A stretch of DNA of 64,000 bases from JBBRWO01 sp038249135. GTDB lineage: Bacteria > Actinomycetota > Coriobacteriia > Anaerosomatales > JAAXUF01. The position numbers and the translations under genes are program-made. The stretch spans positions 36,182-100,181 of the forward strand of contig JBBRWO010000001.1 in the NCBI GenBank assembly GCA_038249135.1, in the 5' to 3' direction. The first letter of the stretch is position 1, and each line of letters opens with the position of its first letter. The notes below the pieces were generated by a model. The model had not been told where the DNA came from. It did not search any database and worked only from the letters and a program-made list of their open reading frames with translations. Of this stretch, positions 9,297 through 18,211 are shown in pieces.

Positions 9297-9794
9297 ATGG
9301 CGAAGGACAGCAGCTTCGACGTGGTCTCTGAAGTCGACATGCAAGAGGTCGACAATGCGTTCCAGCAGACCACCAAGGAACTCGTACAGCGGTATGACCT
9401 GAAGGACTCCGGTGCGACGATCGAGTTCTCCAAGGCCGACAAGACGTTCACTCTGCACGCACCGAGCGACTTCATCGCGCGTCAGGTGATCGACGTGCTC
9501 AACACGAAACTCGTTCGCCGGCAGATCGATCTCAAGGCGGTCGAATGGGGCAACACTGAAGCGGCGAGCGGGAGCTCTGTTCGCATCATTGGCAAGATCG
9601 TCATGGGAATCGAGACCGATCTCGCCAAGAAGATCAACAAGGAGATTCGCGACGAGAAGTTCAAGGTCAAGGTGCAGATCGAGGGTGACAAGCTTCGAGT
9701 CAGTGCCGCGGTCCGAGACGAGCTCCAGCGCGTGATCGCGTTCTTGAAGGACAAGGATTACGGCATTCCACTTCAGTTCACGAACTACCGGTAG
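9297..9794 (+). CDS. YajQ family nucleotide-binding protein
   Basis: A 165-aa UPF0234/YajQ protein with the typical opening SSFDVVSEVD and the family's two ferredoxin-like halves. Homologues bind nucleic acid or tRNA, and in Xanthomonas one is a cyclic-di-GMP effector; which applies here is unknown. GAGGAGGA ends 6 bases before ATG 9297, which decides this start over the upstream in-frame TTG. It ends 6 bases before rimO, so it is co-transcribed. A possible c-di-GMP link is of interest because an RsiG-like protein and a degenerate GGDEF protein are encoded elsewhere in the window. Confidence 0.9.
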   Translation: MAKDSSFDVVSEVDMQEVDNAFQQTTKELVQRYDLKDSGATIEFSKADKTFTLHAPSDFIARQVIDVLNTKLVRRQIDLKAVEWGNTEAASGSSVRIIGKIVMGIETDLAKKINKEIRDEKFKVKVQIEGDKLRVSAAVRDELQRVIAFLKDKDYGIPLQFTNYR

Positions 9795-9800
9795 CTCAGG

Positions 9801-11102
9801 GTGCCGAACGCTCCCGCTATCGCCTTCATCACTCTCGGCTGCCCAAAGAACGAGGTCGACACGGACCGCATGCGCGCGGCGGTCCTGTCTTCGGCGTATG
9901 GGCTTGTCGAGGATATCGACGAGGCCGATGTCGTCGTCGTCAACACCTGCTCGTTCATCCAAGATGCCACCGAGGAGTCTCTGGCCGCAGTGCTCGAGGT
10001 TGCCGGCCAGTGGGTTCCTGCACGTGAGGGTCGACATCTCGTCGTCGCGGGATGCATGCCGTCGCGCTACGGCGACGAGTTGGCGAGTGAGCTGCCGGAG
10101 GTCTCAGCATTCGTGCCGGTGGGGGACGAAGCGGGCCTGCTCGGCATCGTCGAGCGTCTGACGGGGGTGGCTGCCGGGCCGAGACCGCGTGTCTCGGCAA
10201 CGCGCACGCTTGAGGGGTTCTCGGCCTATCTTCAGATCTCAGACGGTTGTCACAGGGACTGCGCATACTGCACGATTCCTGCGATCAGGGGCCCCTACGT
10301 GAGCCGTCCTCTGGACGCGATCGTCGCAGAAGCCGAAGAGCTCGTTGCTCTGGGTGCGCGCGAGATCGTACTCATCGGACAGGACACGAGTGCCTACGGT
10401 CGCGATCTTGAGGCGGACAGCACGCTAGCCGACGTCGTTCGTGCCGTCGCAGCTGTGCCCGATCTGCGCTGGCTGCGGCTGATGTACGTGCAGCCTGACG
10501 GGGTGACTGACGAGCTGCTGAAGGCAATCGCCGAGAACGCGAACGTGTGTCGTTACCTGGATATCCCGCTGCAGCATTCGGCGAGGCCGGTACTGAGAGC
10601 CATGAAGCGGTCAGGAGATACACAGTCGTTCTTGTTGTTGCTCGAGCGCATCCGATCCGTGCTGCCCGACGTCGTGCTTCGCACCACTATGATCGCGGGG
10701 TTCCCTGGTGAGACGACTGCGGATATGCGTGAACTGCAGCGATTCCTCGGTTTGGCTCAGTTCGATTATGTTGGTGTCTTCGTATACTCGCCAGAAGCCG
10801 ATACCGCGGCCGCCGAGATGGAACTCCAGGTGCCGATTCGGACCCGGCGCGCGAGGGCGCAACGTCTCAGGGACCTGTCAGACGCGATTGGCTTTGAGCG
10901 CGCAGCCACGCGCGTGGACAGCGTCGTCCAGGTGCTGGTCGAGGGAGTGGATCCCGACGATGGCGTGGTGGTCGGTAGGTGGCGGGGGCAGGCACCGGAG
11001 ATAGACGGCTTGGTCCTGCTCGAAGGCGGAGTGCCCGGCGAGTTGGTTGCCGTACGCATCGTGGATTCACTCGGCTACGACCTCGAAGGGGAGGCCGAGT
11101 AG
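9801..11102 (+). CDS. rimO: Ribosomal protein S12 methylthiotransferase
   Basis: Radical SAM methylthiotransferase that adds a methylthio group to the conserved aspartate of ribosomal protein S12. The UPF0004 domain carries the first cluster cysteines (LGCPKNEVDTD, NTCSFI, GCMPSRY), the radical SAM CxxxCxxC is in CHRDCAYCTIP, and a TRAM-like domain ends the protein. At 433 aa it fits RimO, and its PKNxVD motif separates it from MiaB at 19383. It starts at GTG, 6 bases after the YajQ gene. Confidence 0.94.
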   Translation: MPNAPAIAFITLGCPKNEVDTDRMRAAVLSSAYGLVEDIDEADVVVVNTCSFIQDATEESLAAVLEVAGQWVPAREGRHLVVAGCMPSRYGDELASELPEVSAFVPVGDEAGLLGIVERLTGVAAGPRPRVSATRTLEGFSAYLQISDGCHRDCAYCTIPAIRGPYVSRPLDAIVAEAEELVALGAREIVLIGQDTSAYGRDLEADSTLADVVRAVAAVPDLRWLRLMYVQPDGVTDELLKAIAENANVCRYLDIPLQHSARPVLRAMKRSGDTQSFLLLLERIRSVLPDVVLRTTMIAGFPGETTADMRELQRFLGLAQFDYVGVFVYSPEADTAAAEMELQVPIRTRRARAQRLRDLSDAIGFERAATRVDSVVQVLVEGVDPDDGVVVGRWRGQAPEIDGLVLLEGGVPGELVAVRIVDSLGYDLEGEAE

Positions 11103-11103
11103 C

Positions 11104-11811
11104 GTGCCCGAGAAGAACAGGCTGGGCGTAACGCTCAATGCCGCAAACAGCGTCACGCTCGCACGCATGGTGCTCATTCCCGTGTTTTTGCTCGTGCTAC
11201 TGGTTGACTGGCCGAGCTGGCTTCCCGCCTCCGAGCTTCTCTATCGATGGCGTCCCTGGATAGCCGCAGGCGTGTTCGGACTCCTTGCTGCCACCGACGG
11301 CGTGGACGGTTACCTTGCTCGCTCTCGAAACGAGGTGACGACATTCGGGAAGTTCCTTGACCCGCTTGCCGACAAGCTGCTCGTGACGGCCGCGCTCTTG
11401 GCTCTCATCGAGACCAACGTACTGCCAGCTTGGATTGGATTCGTCATCATCTCCCGAGAGTTCATCATCTCGGGACTGCGCATGGTCGCCTCAGCTGAGG
11501 GTACGGTCATTGCAGCGTCTTGGTATGGGAAGCTCAAGACGGTGCTGCAGATTGCCGCGATCCTTCTGTTCATCGTCAAGGACTCGTTCGCGCTCCAGTC
11601 GCTTGGGCCGGATGTGTTCTCGTGGGCGCAGGCCATCTCATGGACCGTGATGGGGGCGGCGGTCATCATGACCATCGCGTCAATGGTCGACTATTTCATC
11701 AACGCGAAGATGGTGCTGGTCGGTCCTTGGTCCGGTAACCCGACAATCGCTGCTGACGTCGAGCGAGATGCCGAACTTGACGACGATCTTGACGCCGGAG
11801 ACGCCACTTAG
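11104..11811 (+). CDS. pgsA: CDP-diacylglycerol--glycerol-3-phosphate 3-phosphatidyltransferase
   Basis: Membrane enzyme making phosphatidylglycerol phosphate, precursor of phosphatidylglycerol and cardiolipin. The CDP-alcohol phosphotransferase motif D-G-x2-A-R-x8-G-x3-D-x3-D is intact (DGVDGYLARS ... GKFLDPLADK), and several hydrophobic segments follow. GTG 11104 is 1 base after rimO stops and gives 235 aa; the reading frame extends upstream only within rimO. The acidic C-terminal tail of about 30 residues is an extension. The rimO-pgsA-cinA-recA order is widely conserved. Confidence 0.93.
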   Translation: MPEKNRLGVTLNAANSVTLARMVLIPVFLLVLLVDWPSWLPASELLYRWRPWIAAGVFGLLAATDGVDGYLARSRNEVTTFGKFLDPLADKLLVTAALLALIETNVLPAWIGFVIISREFIISGLRMVASAEGTVIAASWYGKLKTVLQIAAILLFIVKDSFALQSLGPDVFSWAQAISWTVMGAAVIMTIASMVDYFINAKMVLVGPWSGNPTIAADVERDAELDDDLDAGDAT

Positions 11812-11819
11812 GGGGCACT

Positions 11820-13055
11820 GTGTACGACACCCCGCGTGCAGCCGCGATAGTCACTGTTGGTTCGGAGCTGACGGAGGGTCTGCGGATAGACTCCAACACA
11901 GCTTCAGTCGCCAGAACCGTCTCCGGCCTCGGATTCAATGTCGTTGAGGCGGTAAGTGTTGGCGACGATGTTCGGCATCTGGCTGAGGTTCTGACACGCC
12001 TTACCTCCAGGTGCGAACTCGTGATCACCACCGGAGGGCTCGGACCCACACACGACGACATCACCCGGGAAGCGGCTGCAACCGCGCTCGGGGTCGGCCT
12101 CTGCCCAGACGTCGAGATCGCTGAGTGGCTAGCGGGTATCGCCGAGCGACATGCCGATGCAGCATCGCGTAAGGCGGTGTTGACTCAGGCGCTCGTGCTC
12201 GAGGGGGCGACTATACTGGCTCCCTGCACAGGTACCGCTCCCGGCCAAGACGTTCCTACGCCCGCTGGTCGGCTCATTTTGCTGCCTGGACCACCGCACG
12301 AGATGTCCGAGATGCTCGGGAGGGCTCTTTCAGGGTATGTGCGGAGCACTGCGAGCCCTCGCGACCTGGGCGTCACCGGTATGCCCGAGTCGGACGTGCA
12401 GCACGCGGCGCAACGCGCACTCGCCGGCCAAGTTGGCATCACCCTGACGGTGCTCGCGAAACCTGGCGATGTCAGGGTGCTCTTGATCGACTCCGGCGCC
12501 GGGAAAGACGCGCTCGACGACATGGCCACGGCTGTCGCTCTTGAGATCGGCGCTGCGTGTTACACGACGACCGGCGAGACACTTGCGCAAGCAACTGTAG
12601 CGGAACTGAGTAGCCGTTCGAGGACACTCTCGGTCGCTGAATCCTGTACCGGCGGCTTGGTCTCTGCTGCCCTGACAGACGTAGCCGGTGTGTCGGAGGT
12701 CTTTCTCGGCGGGGTCGTTAGTTACGCGAACTCCGTGAAGCGCGGAATCCTCCAGGTACCTGACGGGTTGCTCGCGCAGTACGGTGCAGTGAGCGAGCAG
12801 ACCGCGGTGGCAATGGCCGAGGGTGTACGCGCGCTCACGGGATCGGATGTAGCTGTCTCAATCACCGGTGTCGCCGGGCCAGGGGGAGGGACGGCCGATA
12901 AGCCCGTTGGGCTCGTCTGGTTCGCGATCAGTCATCAGGGCGGCACCGACAGCGGAGAGCAGCGATATCTCGGAGGAACGCGCGATTCCGTGCGTGCACG
13001 AGCCACTGCACGGGCCTTGGACATCGTCCGCCGTCACGTTCGGGATGCCGAGTAG
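11820..13055 (+). CDS. cinA: CinA family protein: competence/damage-inducible, NMN deamidase
   Basis: Two-domain CinA. The N-terminal ~170 residues form a MoaB/MogA-like domain (VGSELTEGLRIDSN, TTGGLGPTHDD) with pyrophosphatase-type activity in homologues. The C-terminal ~160 residues carry the nicotinamide-nucleotide amidohydrolase fold (SVAESCTGGLVS, SITGVAGPGGGT), which recycles NMN in pyridine nucleotide salvage. At 411 aa it has the full two-domain length. GTG 11820 lies 8 bases after pgsA. In many Gram-positives cinA is transcribed into recA, but here a LexA-controlled promoter separates them. Confidence 0.95.
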   Translation: MYDTPRAAAIVTVGSELTEGLRIDSNTASVARTVSGLGFNVVEAVSVGDDVRHLAEVLTRLTSRCELVITTGGLGPTHDDITREAAATALGVGLCPDVEIAEWLAGIAERHADAASRKAVLTQALVLEGATILAPCTGTAPGQDVPTPAGRLILLPGPPHEMSEMLGRALSGYVRSTASPRDLGVTGMPESDVQHAAQRALAGQVGITLTVLAKPGDVRVLLIDSGAGKDALDDMATAVALEIGAACYTTTGETLAQATVAELSSRSRTLSVAESCTGGLVSAALTDVAGVSEVFLGGVVSYANSVKRGILQVPDGLLAQYGAVSEQTAVAMAEGVRALTGSDVAVSITGVAGPGGGTADKPVGLVWFAISHQGGTDSGEQRYLGGTRDSVRARATARALDIVRRHVRDAE

Positions 13056-13221
13056 CCGACTCGATCTGGTAGCGCATCAATCCGTGTCAGTGTCATCGAT
13101 TAAGGTGTTCTCGAGTTCGCTGGAACGCTTGGGACCGACCTACTTGAAAGTGGCAACAGTGCCGCTTCCGGAATCAGGTTCTAAGTGAGTCACCGAACAG
13201 GCCGAGTCGACAGAACTTTCG

Positions 13222-13250
13222 TTGACATCGAACAGGTGTTCGTATAGGGT
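13222..13250 (+). promoter_or_regulatory. recA promoter with embedded LexA box
   Basis: TTGACA at 13222-13227 is a consensus -35. The perfect Gram-positive SOS palindrome CGAACAGGTGTTCG occupies 13229-13242. A -10 lies just beyond, either TATAGG at 13243 (15-base spacer) or TAGGGT at 13245 (17-base spacer). LexA bound here would block RNA polymerase. The ATG of recA is 50 bases downstream. Confidence 0.85.
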
Positions 13251-13299
13251 GGAGCTGCCCCGAAGGCGCGCCCGGTACCCGGATTGGAGCGAGTGAGGT

Positions 13300-14355
13300 A
13301 TGGAACGCGAGAAGGAAAAGATACTCGACGTCACCAAAGAGCAGATTGAGAAGAAGTTCGGTAAGGGATCGCTGATGAAGCTTGGTGAGCACGCTGCGAC
13401 GGACCAGGTTGCAGCCATTCCCACCGGATCGCTTGCCCTCGATGCTGCGTTGGGAATCGTCGGTGTCCCGCGCGGCAGAATCGTTGAGATCTACGGTCCG
13501 GAGTCCTCCGGCAAGACGACGCTCGCATTGCAGATAGTGGCCGAGGCGCAAGCTGCAGGCGGCGTGGCTGCGTTCATCGATGCGGAGCACGCACTGGATC
13601 CCAGTTACGCTTCACGTCTTGGCGTGGATATCGATGAGATCCTGATCTCACAACCGGACACCGGCGAGCAGGCGCTTGAGATCTGTGACATGTTGGTCCG
13701 TAGCGGTGCAATCGATGTCGTTGTTATCGACTCTGTCGCAGCACTGGTACCAAGGGCCGAGCTCGAAGGCGAGATGGGTGACACCACCGTCGGACTTCAG
13801 GCCAGACTCATGAGCCAGGCGTTGCGTAAGCTCGCAGGATCCCTGTCACGCTCCAACACCACGTGCATCTTCATCAATCAGCTGCGTGAGAAGATCGGTG
13901 TCATGTTCGGCAGCCCCGAGACCACGAGCGGCGGTCGTGCACTGAAGTTCTACTCGACCGTTCGCATCGATGTTCGCCGAATTGACTCGATCAAGCAGGG
14001 AACCGAGCTCGTTGGCAACCGGGTTCGCGCCAAGGTTGTAAAGAACAAGGTTGCTGCCCCGTTCCGTATCGCCGAGTTCGACTTGATGTACGGAACCGGA
14101 ATCAGTAAGGAAGGCTCCATCCTCGACCTCGGTGTTGAAGAGGGTATCGTTGCCAAGTCCGGTGCCTGGTACACCTACGGTACTGAGCGTCTCGGACAAG
14201 GCCGAGAGGCAGCCAAGGACTTCTTGCGCGAGAATCCGGCACTTCGTAATGAAATCGAAGTGAAGGTTCGTGATTCACTAGGGCTTCCCGTCAACCAAGC
14301 CGCGGTTGTCGAGGCCCCTGCTGGTTCCGCGAAGCCCGCCGCCGCGGCCAAGTAG
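13300..14355 (+). CDS. recA: Recombinase RecA
   Basis: Strand-exchange ATPase of homologous recombination and co-protease for LexA self-cleavage. Walker A GPESSGKTT is at residues 66-74, with the family segments NQLREKIGVMFGSPETTSGG and LEGEMGD in the core. At 351 aa with a Lys/Ala-rich C-terminal tail it is typical. ATG 13300 follows GTGAGG. It is preceded by a LexA-regulated promoter and followed 11 bases later by recX, giving the usual SOS-induced recA-recX pair. No intein is present. Confidence 0.98.
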   Translation: MEREKEKILDVTKEQIEKKFGKGSLMKLGEHAATDQVAAIPTGSLALDAALGIVGVPRGRIVEIYGPESSGKTTLALQIVAEAQAAGGVAAFIDAEHALDPSYASRLGVDIDEILISQPDTGEQALEICDMLVRSGAIDVVVIDSVAALVPRAELEGEMGDTTVGLQARLMSQALRKLAGSLSRSNTTCIFINQLREKIGVMFGSPETTSGGRALKFYSTVRIDVRRIDSIKQGTELVGNRVRAKVVKNKVAAPFRIAEFDLMYGTGISKEGSILDLGVEEGIVAKSGAWYTYGTERLGQGREAAKDFLRENPALRNEIEVKVRDSLGLPVNQAAVVEAPAGSAKPAAAAK

Positions 14356-14366
14356 CCGCAGTCACG

Positions 14367-15038
14367 ATGTGCGCGCTCATTTCCAGAATAGAGAGCGTCG
14401 GGCCTGATCTTAGGGCCCGGCGCATCTTCTTTGATAGCGACCCTGACTATCGCACCACGGCTTCCACAGTGGTTAAGCGACTTGCGTTGACCGAGGGGAT
14501 TGAGGTTGACCGAGCCGTGCTTGAGACCCAGCTCGCAACTGAGGAACTTCCCCTTGCCAAAGAACGGGCGCTTAAGCTTCTCGGCTATCGGGAACGCTCG
14601 GCCTTCGAGGTTCATCGAAAACTCAGGGACTCCGGCTTTCCCGAGTCGGTCTGCCAGTCGGTCGTCGGTCGGTTCTCGGAGATTGAGTTGATCGACGACG
14701 AGCGGTTCGCGTCCGCATGGACGAGATCGCGCCGTGCAGGTGGGTATGGGGAGAGAAGAATCGCCCGAGAGTTAGCCGAGAAGGGTGTAGCTGCTTCCCT
14801 CATCGAGTCGGCGCTCGAGAGCGATGAACGCGAGAGCGAGACGGACCGCGCCTTTGCGTCATTGCGCGGTAAGACACCTCGCGACAAGGCCGACGGTCAC
14901 CGTCTGACCAAGAGGCTGCTCGGACGGGGGTTCTCGCTGTCGGTCGCACGCGAAGCCGTTGGCCGGGCTGGCGGTTTAGCGGACATCGACGCTGGCGGGT
15001 CTGACGATGGAGACACCGCCGATGACCTGCGCAAATAA
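14367..15038 (+). CDS. recX: Regulatory protein RecX
   Basis: Small helical modulator that binds the RecA filament groove and limits its activity. The RecX three-helix repeats are recognisable: ALKLLGYRERSAFEVHRKL, the LIDDERFASAWTRSR segment, the GGYGERRIARELAEKGV repeat and a final LTKRLLGRGFS repeat. At 223 aa it is longer than E. coli RecX, with an N-terminal extension common in actinobacteria. It starts at ATG 14367, 11 bases after recA, and should be induced with it. Confidence 0.93.
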   Translation: MCALISRIESVGPDLRARRIFFDSDPDYRTTASTVVKRLALTEGIEVDRAVLETQLATEELPLAKERALKLLGYRERSAFEVHRKLRDSGFPESVCQSVVGRFSEIELIDDERFASAWTRSRRAGGYGERRIARELAEKGVAASLIESALESDERESETDRAFASLRGKTPRDKADGHRLTKRLLGRGFSLSVAREAVGRAGGLADIDAGGSDDGDTADDLRK

Positions 15039-15072
15039 GCACTGAGAACTCAATTTCGGCGGGCGACACTCC

Positions 15073-15102
15073 TTGACGATTCTGCCGCCCAGAGGGTACA
15101 GT
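15073..15102 (+). promoter_or_regulatory. Candidate promoter of rny
   Basis: TTGACG at 15073-15078 and TACAGT at 15097-15102 are separated by 18 bases, a good match to a housekeeping sigma-70-type promoter. Transcription from here would give rny a leader of about 250 bases. Confidence 0.5.
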
Positions 15103-15253
15103 TTGCGCAGGCATCAAGATCACCCGTCGGGTTCTTGGGGAACAGGAATTGTCGGCGGTTCGTATGTTGCAAGCGAAGACGTTCATTTCGGACGACCTAT
15201 GGGTCGCTTCTTGCGTACTCGGGTACCTTTCGCTGGGCGCCATGTGATCCTGA

Positions 15254-15279
15254 TGCTGAACGCACGCGTTCGGCATTCT
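15254..15279 (+). terminator. Hairpin with short T-rich tail in the rny leader
   Basis: A 9-bp stem (TGCTGAACG / CGTTCGGCA, one G-T pair) with a CACG tetraloop is followed by TTCTT. It could terminate the recA-recX transcript, attenuate rny, or act as an RNA stability element. Confidence 0.4.
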
Positions 15280-15358
15280 TGCGTCCCCCTGAGCGAGCGC
15301 CAAACGCGATGTGACCACCTACATCAGCGAACGCTCTACTATCGAAAGGAGGGCGCGC

Positions 15359-16897
15359 ATGAATTCCATGGCCGTTGTATTCATCTTCGTCGCATTGATT
15401 GCTGGCGCTGCCCTCGGCTTTGCCGTCAACCGCTTCTTCATGAAGGACCGCACCGCTCGAGCCGCCGAAGAGGCGGACCGTACGGTCAAAGACGCGGAAA
15501 AGCAGGCCGAGACGCTCAAGAAGGAAGCCTTACTCGAGGCTAAGGACCAGATCTTCAAGTTGAAGCAGGAAGCCGAGACGGACGGCAAGGAGCGTCGCAA
15601 GGAGATTCAGTCCTTGGAGTCGCGGCTGGCGGATCGCGAGGCCTCGATTGACCGCCGAGCCGAGTCGCTCGACAAGCGCGAGCACACCCTGTCATCTCAG
15701 TCCGGCCAGATCGCCAAGCGCGAGCAGGACCTCGAGGTTCTCATCACTGAGGAACGCGAGGCTCTTGAGCGCGTAGCCGGGATGACTGCAGACGAGGCAC
15801 GTGCAGAACTGCTGAATCGAATCCAGGATGACGTCAAGCACGACGCCGCTGCATTCATTCGTGAGTCTGAGGCCCGCGCTCGCGAGGAGGCGGACAAGAA
15901 GGCACGTAACATCGTTGGTATCGCCATCCAGCGCGTTGCCGCCGACCACACCGCCGAGTCTACCGTTTCCGTCGTCCACATTCCCAGTGACGACATGAAG
16001 GGCCGTATCATCGGCCGAGAAGGGCGCAACATTCGCGCCTTCGAGCAGATGACCGGCATCAACCTGATCATCGACGACACCCCCGAAGCGGTCATCCTGT
16101 CGAGTTTCGACCCGGTGCGTCGTGAGATCGGTCGCATCACGCTTGAGACTCTGATCGCAGACGGTCGCATTCACCCTGCCCGCATCGAAGAGATGTTCAA
16201 CAAGGCAGAGCAGCTCGTCAGCCAAGCCGTTCACGAGGCCGGCGAGCAGGCGGCGTTCGACAGCGGGATTCACGGTCTGCATCCGGAACTGATCCGGACC
16301 CTGGGTCGACTCAAGTACCGCACGAGCTATGGACAGAATGTACTGAAGCATTCGCTTGAGGTTTCCTACCTTGCAGGAGTCATGGCGTCGGAGCTGGGTG
16401 TTGACGTACAGCTCGCCAAGCGCGCTGGTCTGCTTCATGACTTGGGCAAGGCGATTGATCACGAGGTCGAGGGCCCCCACGCGCTAATCGGTGCGGATCT
16501 CGCGCGTCGCATGAACGAGCCCAAGGCCATCGTTCACGCCATCGAAGCTCACCATGGTGATGTCGAGGCGGCGACGGTGGAAGCCGTTCTCGTTCAGGCC
16601 GCAGATGCGATCTCGGCTGCTCGCCCCGGTGCTCGTCGTGAGACTCTCGAGAGCTACATCAAGCGCCTTGAGAAGCTCGAAGCGATCGCCAACGCCCACA
16701 AGGGCGTTGAGAAGACCTACGCCATGCAGGCCGGACGCGAGATTCGCGTCATGGTCAAGCCCGATCAGATTTCCGACACGGATTCTGTGGTTCTTGCGCG
16801 CGATATCGCCAAGCAGATCGAGGACGAGCTGGAGTATCCCGGTCAGGTTCGCGTCATGGTGATTCGCGAAAGTCGTGCGGTGGATTACGCGAAGTAG
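15359..16897 (+). CDS. rny: Ribonuclease Y
   Basis: Membrane-anchored endoribonuclease starting bulk mRNA decay. It has one N-terminal transmembrane segment (~5-25), a long charged coiled coil (~30-190), a KH domain (GRIIGREGRNIRAFE) and an HD domain (LLHDLGKAID). At 512 aa it matches the family. GAAAGGAGG lies 6 bases before ATG 15359, which decides this start. RNase Y is rare in aerobic actinobacteria but usual in Firmicutes and Coriobacteriia. It is followed by a strong terminator. Confidence 0.97.
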   Translation: MNSMAVVFIFVALIAGAALGFAVNRFFMKDRTARAAEEADRTVKDAEKQAETLKKEALLEAKDQIFKLKQEAETDGKERRKEIQSLESRLADREASIDRRAESLDKREHTLSSQSGQIAKREQDLEVLITEEREALERVAGMTADEARAELLNRIQDDVKHDAAAFIRESEARAREEADKKARNIVGIAIQRVAADHTAESTVSVVHIPSDDMKGRIIGREGRNIRAFEQMTGINLIIDDTPEAVILSSFDPVRREIGRITLETLIADGRIHPARIEEMFNKAEQLVSQAVHEAGEQAAFDSGIHGLHPELIRTLGRLKYRTSYGQNVLKHSLEVSYLAGVMASELGVDVQLAKRAGLLHDLGKAIDHEVEGPHALIGADLARRMNEPKAIVHAIEAHHGDVEAATVEAVLVQAADAISAARPGARRETLESYIKRLEKLEAIANAHKGVEKTYAMQAGREIRVMVKPDQISDTDSVVLARDIAKQIEDELEYPGQVRVMVIRESRAVDYAK

Positions 16898-16925
16898 GTG
16901 CGGCATCGCATCGTTTGAGTGACAC

Positions 16926-16966
16926 GCAGGCGCTCCGGTCGCATCATGGCTGGGGCGCCTGCTTTT
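16926..16966 (+). terminator. Rho-independent terminator of rny
   Basis: An 11-bp stem, GCAGGCGCTCC paired with GGGGCGCCTGC with a single G-T pair, ends in TTTT. It lies 29 bases after the rny stop codon and separates rny from the GHKL ATPase gene. Confidence 0.85.
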
Positions 16967-17005
16967 AGAGAACCGCTACGCCCACTCGAGAAGTGATGGA
17001 CCAGA

Positions 17006-18079
17006 ATGTCGAACGAGGATCTACTCGGATTTGTGACTGCAGTGTCGGGTGATGCGTTTCTGAAGGTCGAGGAGAGTCTCGGCGACGGATTTGTTCGCCT
17101 GAAGGTATCCGAGGCCGAGCGCCGTCAGGCGAAACACGATATCCGCAGCGTCGAGGACATTGTCGTCGAGTTGCTACGCAACGCCCGCGACGCTCACGCC
17201 AGCCGCATCTTCGTTGCAACCACACGCGAGGGCGACCTGCGCACGATGACCTTCGTTGACGACGGGGTAGGTATTCCCACCGCAATGCACGACAAGGTGT
17301 TCGAGCCGCGTGTCACCAGCAAGCTCGAGACCATGGTCATGGATCAGTGGGGAGTGCACGGTCGAGGAATGGCGCTGTTCTCGATTCGCAGTAACGCTTC
17401 AGAAGCCCGAATCGCCGCGTCTGAGCAGCACAAAGGTACGGCGCTGACGATCCTCATCGATTCCGCGCAATTGACCGAGCGCGCGGATCAATCCACGTGG
17501 CCAGTGGTCGACAGGGAGCCTACCGGGGCGTTCAAGGTGTGTCGCGGACCGCATAACATCATCCGCAGGGTTGTGGAGTTCGCTGTGGAGCATCCCGGCA
17601 TCGATGTGTATATCGGCTCGCCTGCGGAGGTTGTTGGGACACTCTATTCCCTCACGCGGGATCATGTCGATGCGAGCGACCTGCTGTTCTGTGACGATGC
17701 GTCGGCTCTAGCCGTATGGCAGCGTCCTGGTGGTGTCAGCGACGCCGGGGATCTCACCGAGGTCGCCGAGAGCCTTGCGCTTCCAATCTCTGAGCGAACC
17801 GCGCATCGTATCCTTGCTGGCGAATTGGCGGTGCTGCCGACGGTGTTTCAGAACGTCGCAGGTGCTTCCTCCGCGGCCACGGATTCAGCGCCAGATATCT
17901 ACCGGGATAGGCGCGGTCTGAAGATTCACCACACGGATCTGGCGCAGTTCCGAGGGGAGCTCGAGGCAGCGTTCGACAGCATCGCGGAGCGATACTATCT
18001 GCATCTCAAGTGCGAACCAAAGATCATCGTTGGCAAAGATGACATACGGGTCAGGTTCGAGGTCGAGAAAGAGGACTGA
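17006..18079 (+). CDS. Stand-alone GHKL-fold ATPase of unknown role
   Basis: A 357-aa soluble protein with a complete Bergerat ATP-binding fold: N-box ELLRNARDAHA (~55-65), G1 box DDGVGIP (85-91) and a glycine-rich lid GVHGRGMALFSIRSNA (116-131). The N-box pattern resembles MutL/Hsp90-type ATPases more than sensor kinases. No phospho-acceptor histidine domain, membrane segment or MutL endonuclease motif is visible. The remaining ~200 residues are not recognised. It sits between rny and spoVS, a slot held by ymdB in Bacillus. ATG 17006 follows a terminator, so it likely has its own promoter. Confidence 0.8.
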   Translation: MSNEDLLGFVTAVSGDAFLKVEESLGDGFVRLKVSEAERRQAKHDIRSVEDIVVELLRNARDAHASRIFVATTREGDLRTMTFVDDGVGIPTAMHDKVFEPRVTSKLETMVMDQWGVHGRGMALFSIRSNASEARIAASEQHKGTALTILIDSAQLTERADQSTWPVVDREPTGAFKVCRGPHNIIRRVVEFAVEHPGIDVYIGSPAEVVGTLYSLTRDHVDASDLLFCDDASALAVWQRPGGVSDAGDLTEVAESLALPISERTAHRILAGELAVLPTVFQNVAGASSAATDSAPDIYRDRRGLKIHHTDLAQFRGELEAAFDSIAERYYLHLKCEPKIIVGKDDIRVRFEVEKED

Positions 18080-18211
18080 GCCCTTCGGCTTCACACGCGC
18101 TATACTCTAGGGCGGTACGCACACACAGCCTCGTCGCAGTAGTGATTCTTGTATCTGTCGCACTCGCCGTCACACGACGGCCACCACTAGGTGTTTTACC
18201 AGGGAGGGTCC

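Larger units (their letters stand above)
15039..15358 (+). other. Long intergenic/leader region before rny
   Basis: These 320 bases hold no convincing gene: no frame has both a plausible ribosome site and family-like sequence. They contain a promoter-like pair at 15073-15102 and a hairpin followed by a T-rich stretch at 15254-15279. The rest may be an untranslated leader for rny. Confidence 0.6.

Noticed and set aside
9790..9799. GGTAGCTCAG, a tRNA D-arm-like string
   Set aside because: It is the junction of the YajQ stop and the rimO start; no acceptor, anticodon or T arms can be placed around it.
15692..16480. 262-codon frame antisense to rny
   Set aside because: Shadow of the RNase Y KH and HD domains; composition and lack of motifs show it is not a gene.
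18166..18181. Hairpin GCCGTC/GACGGC before spoVS
   Set aside because: Only 6 bp with no T-tract; too weak to call a terminator or regulatory element.
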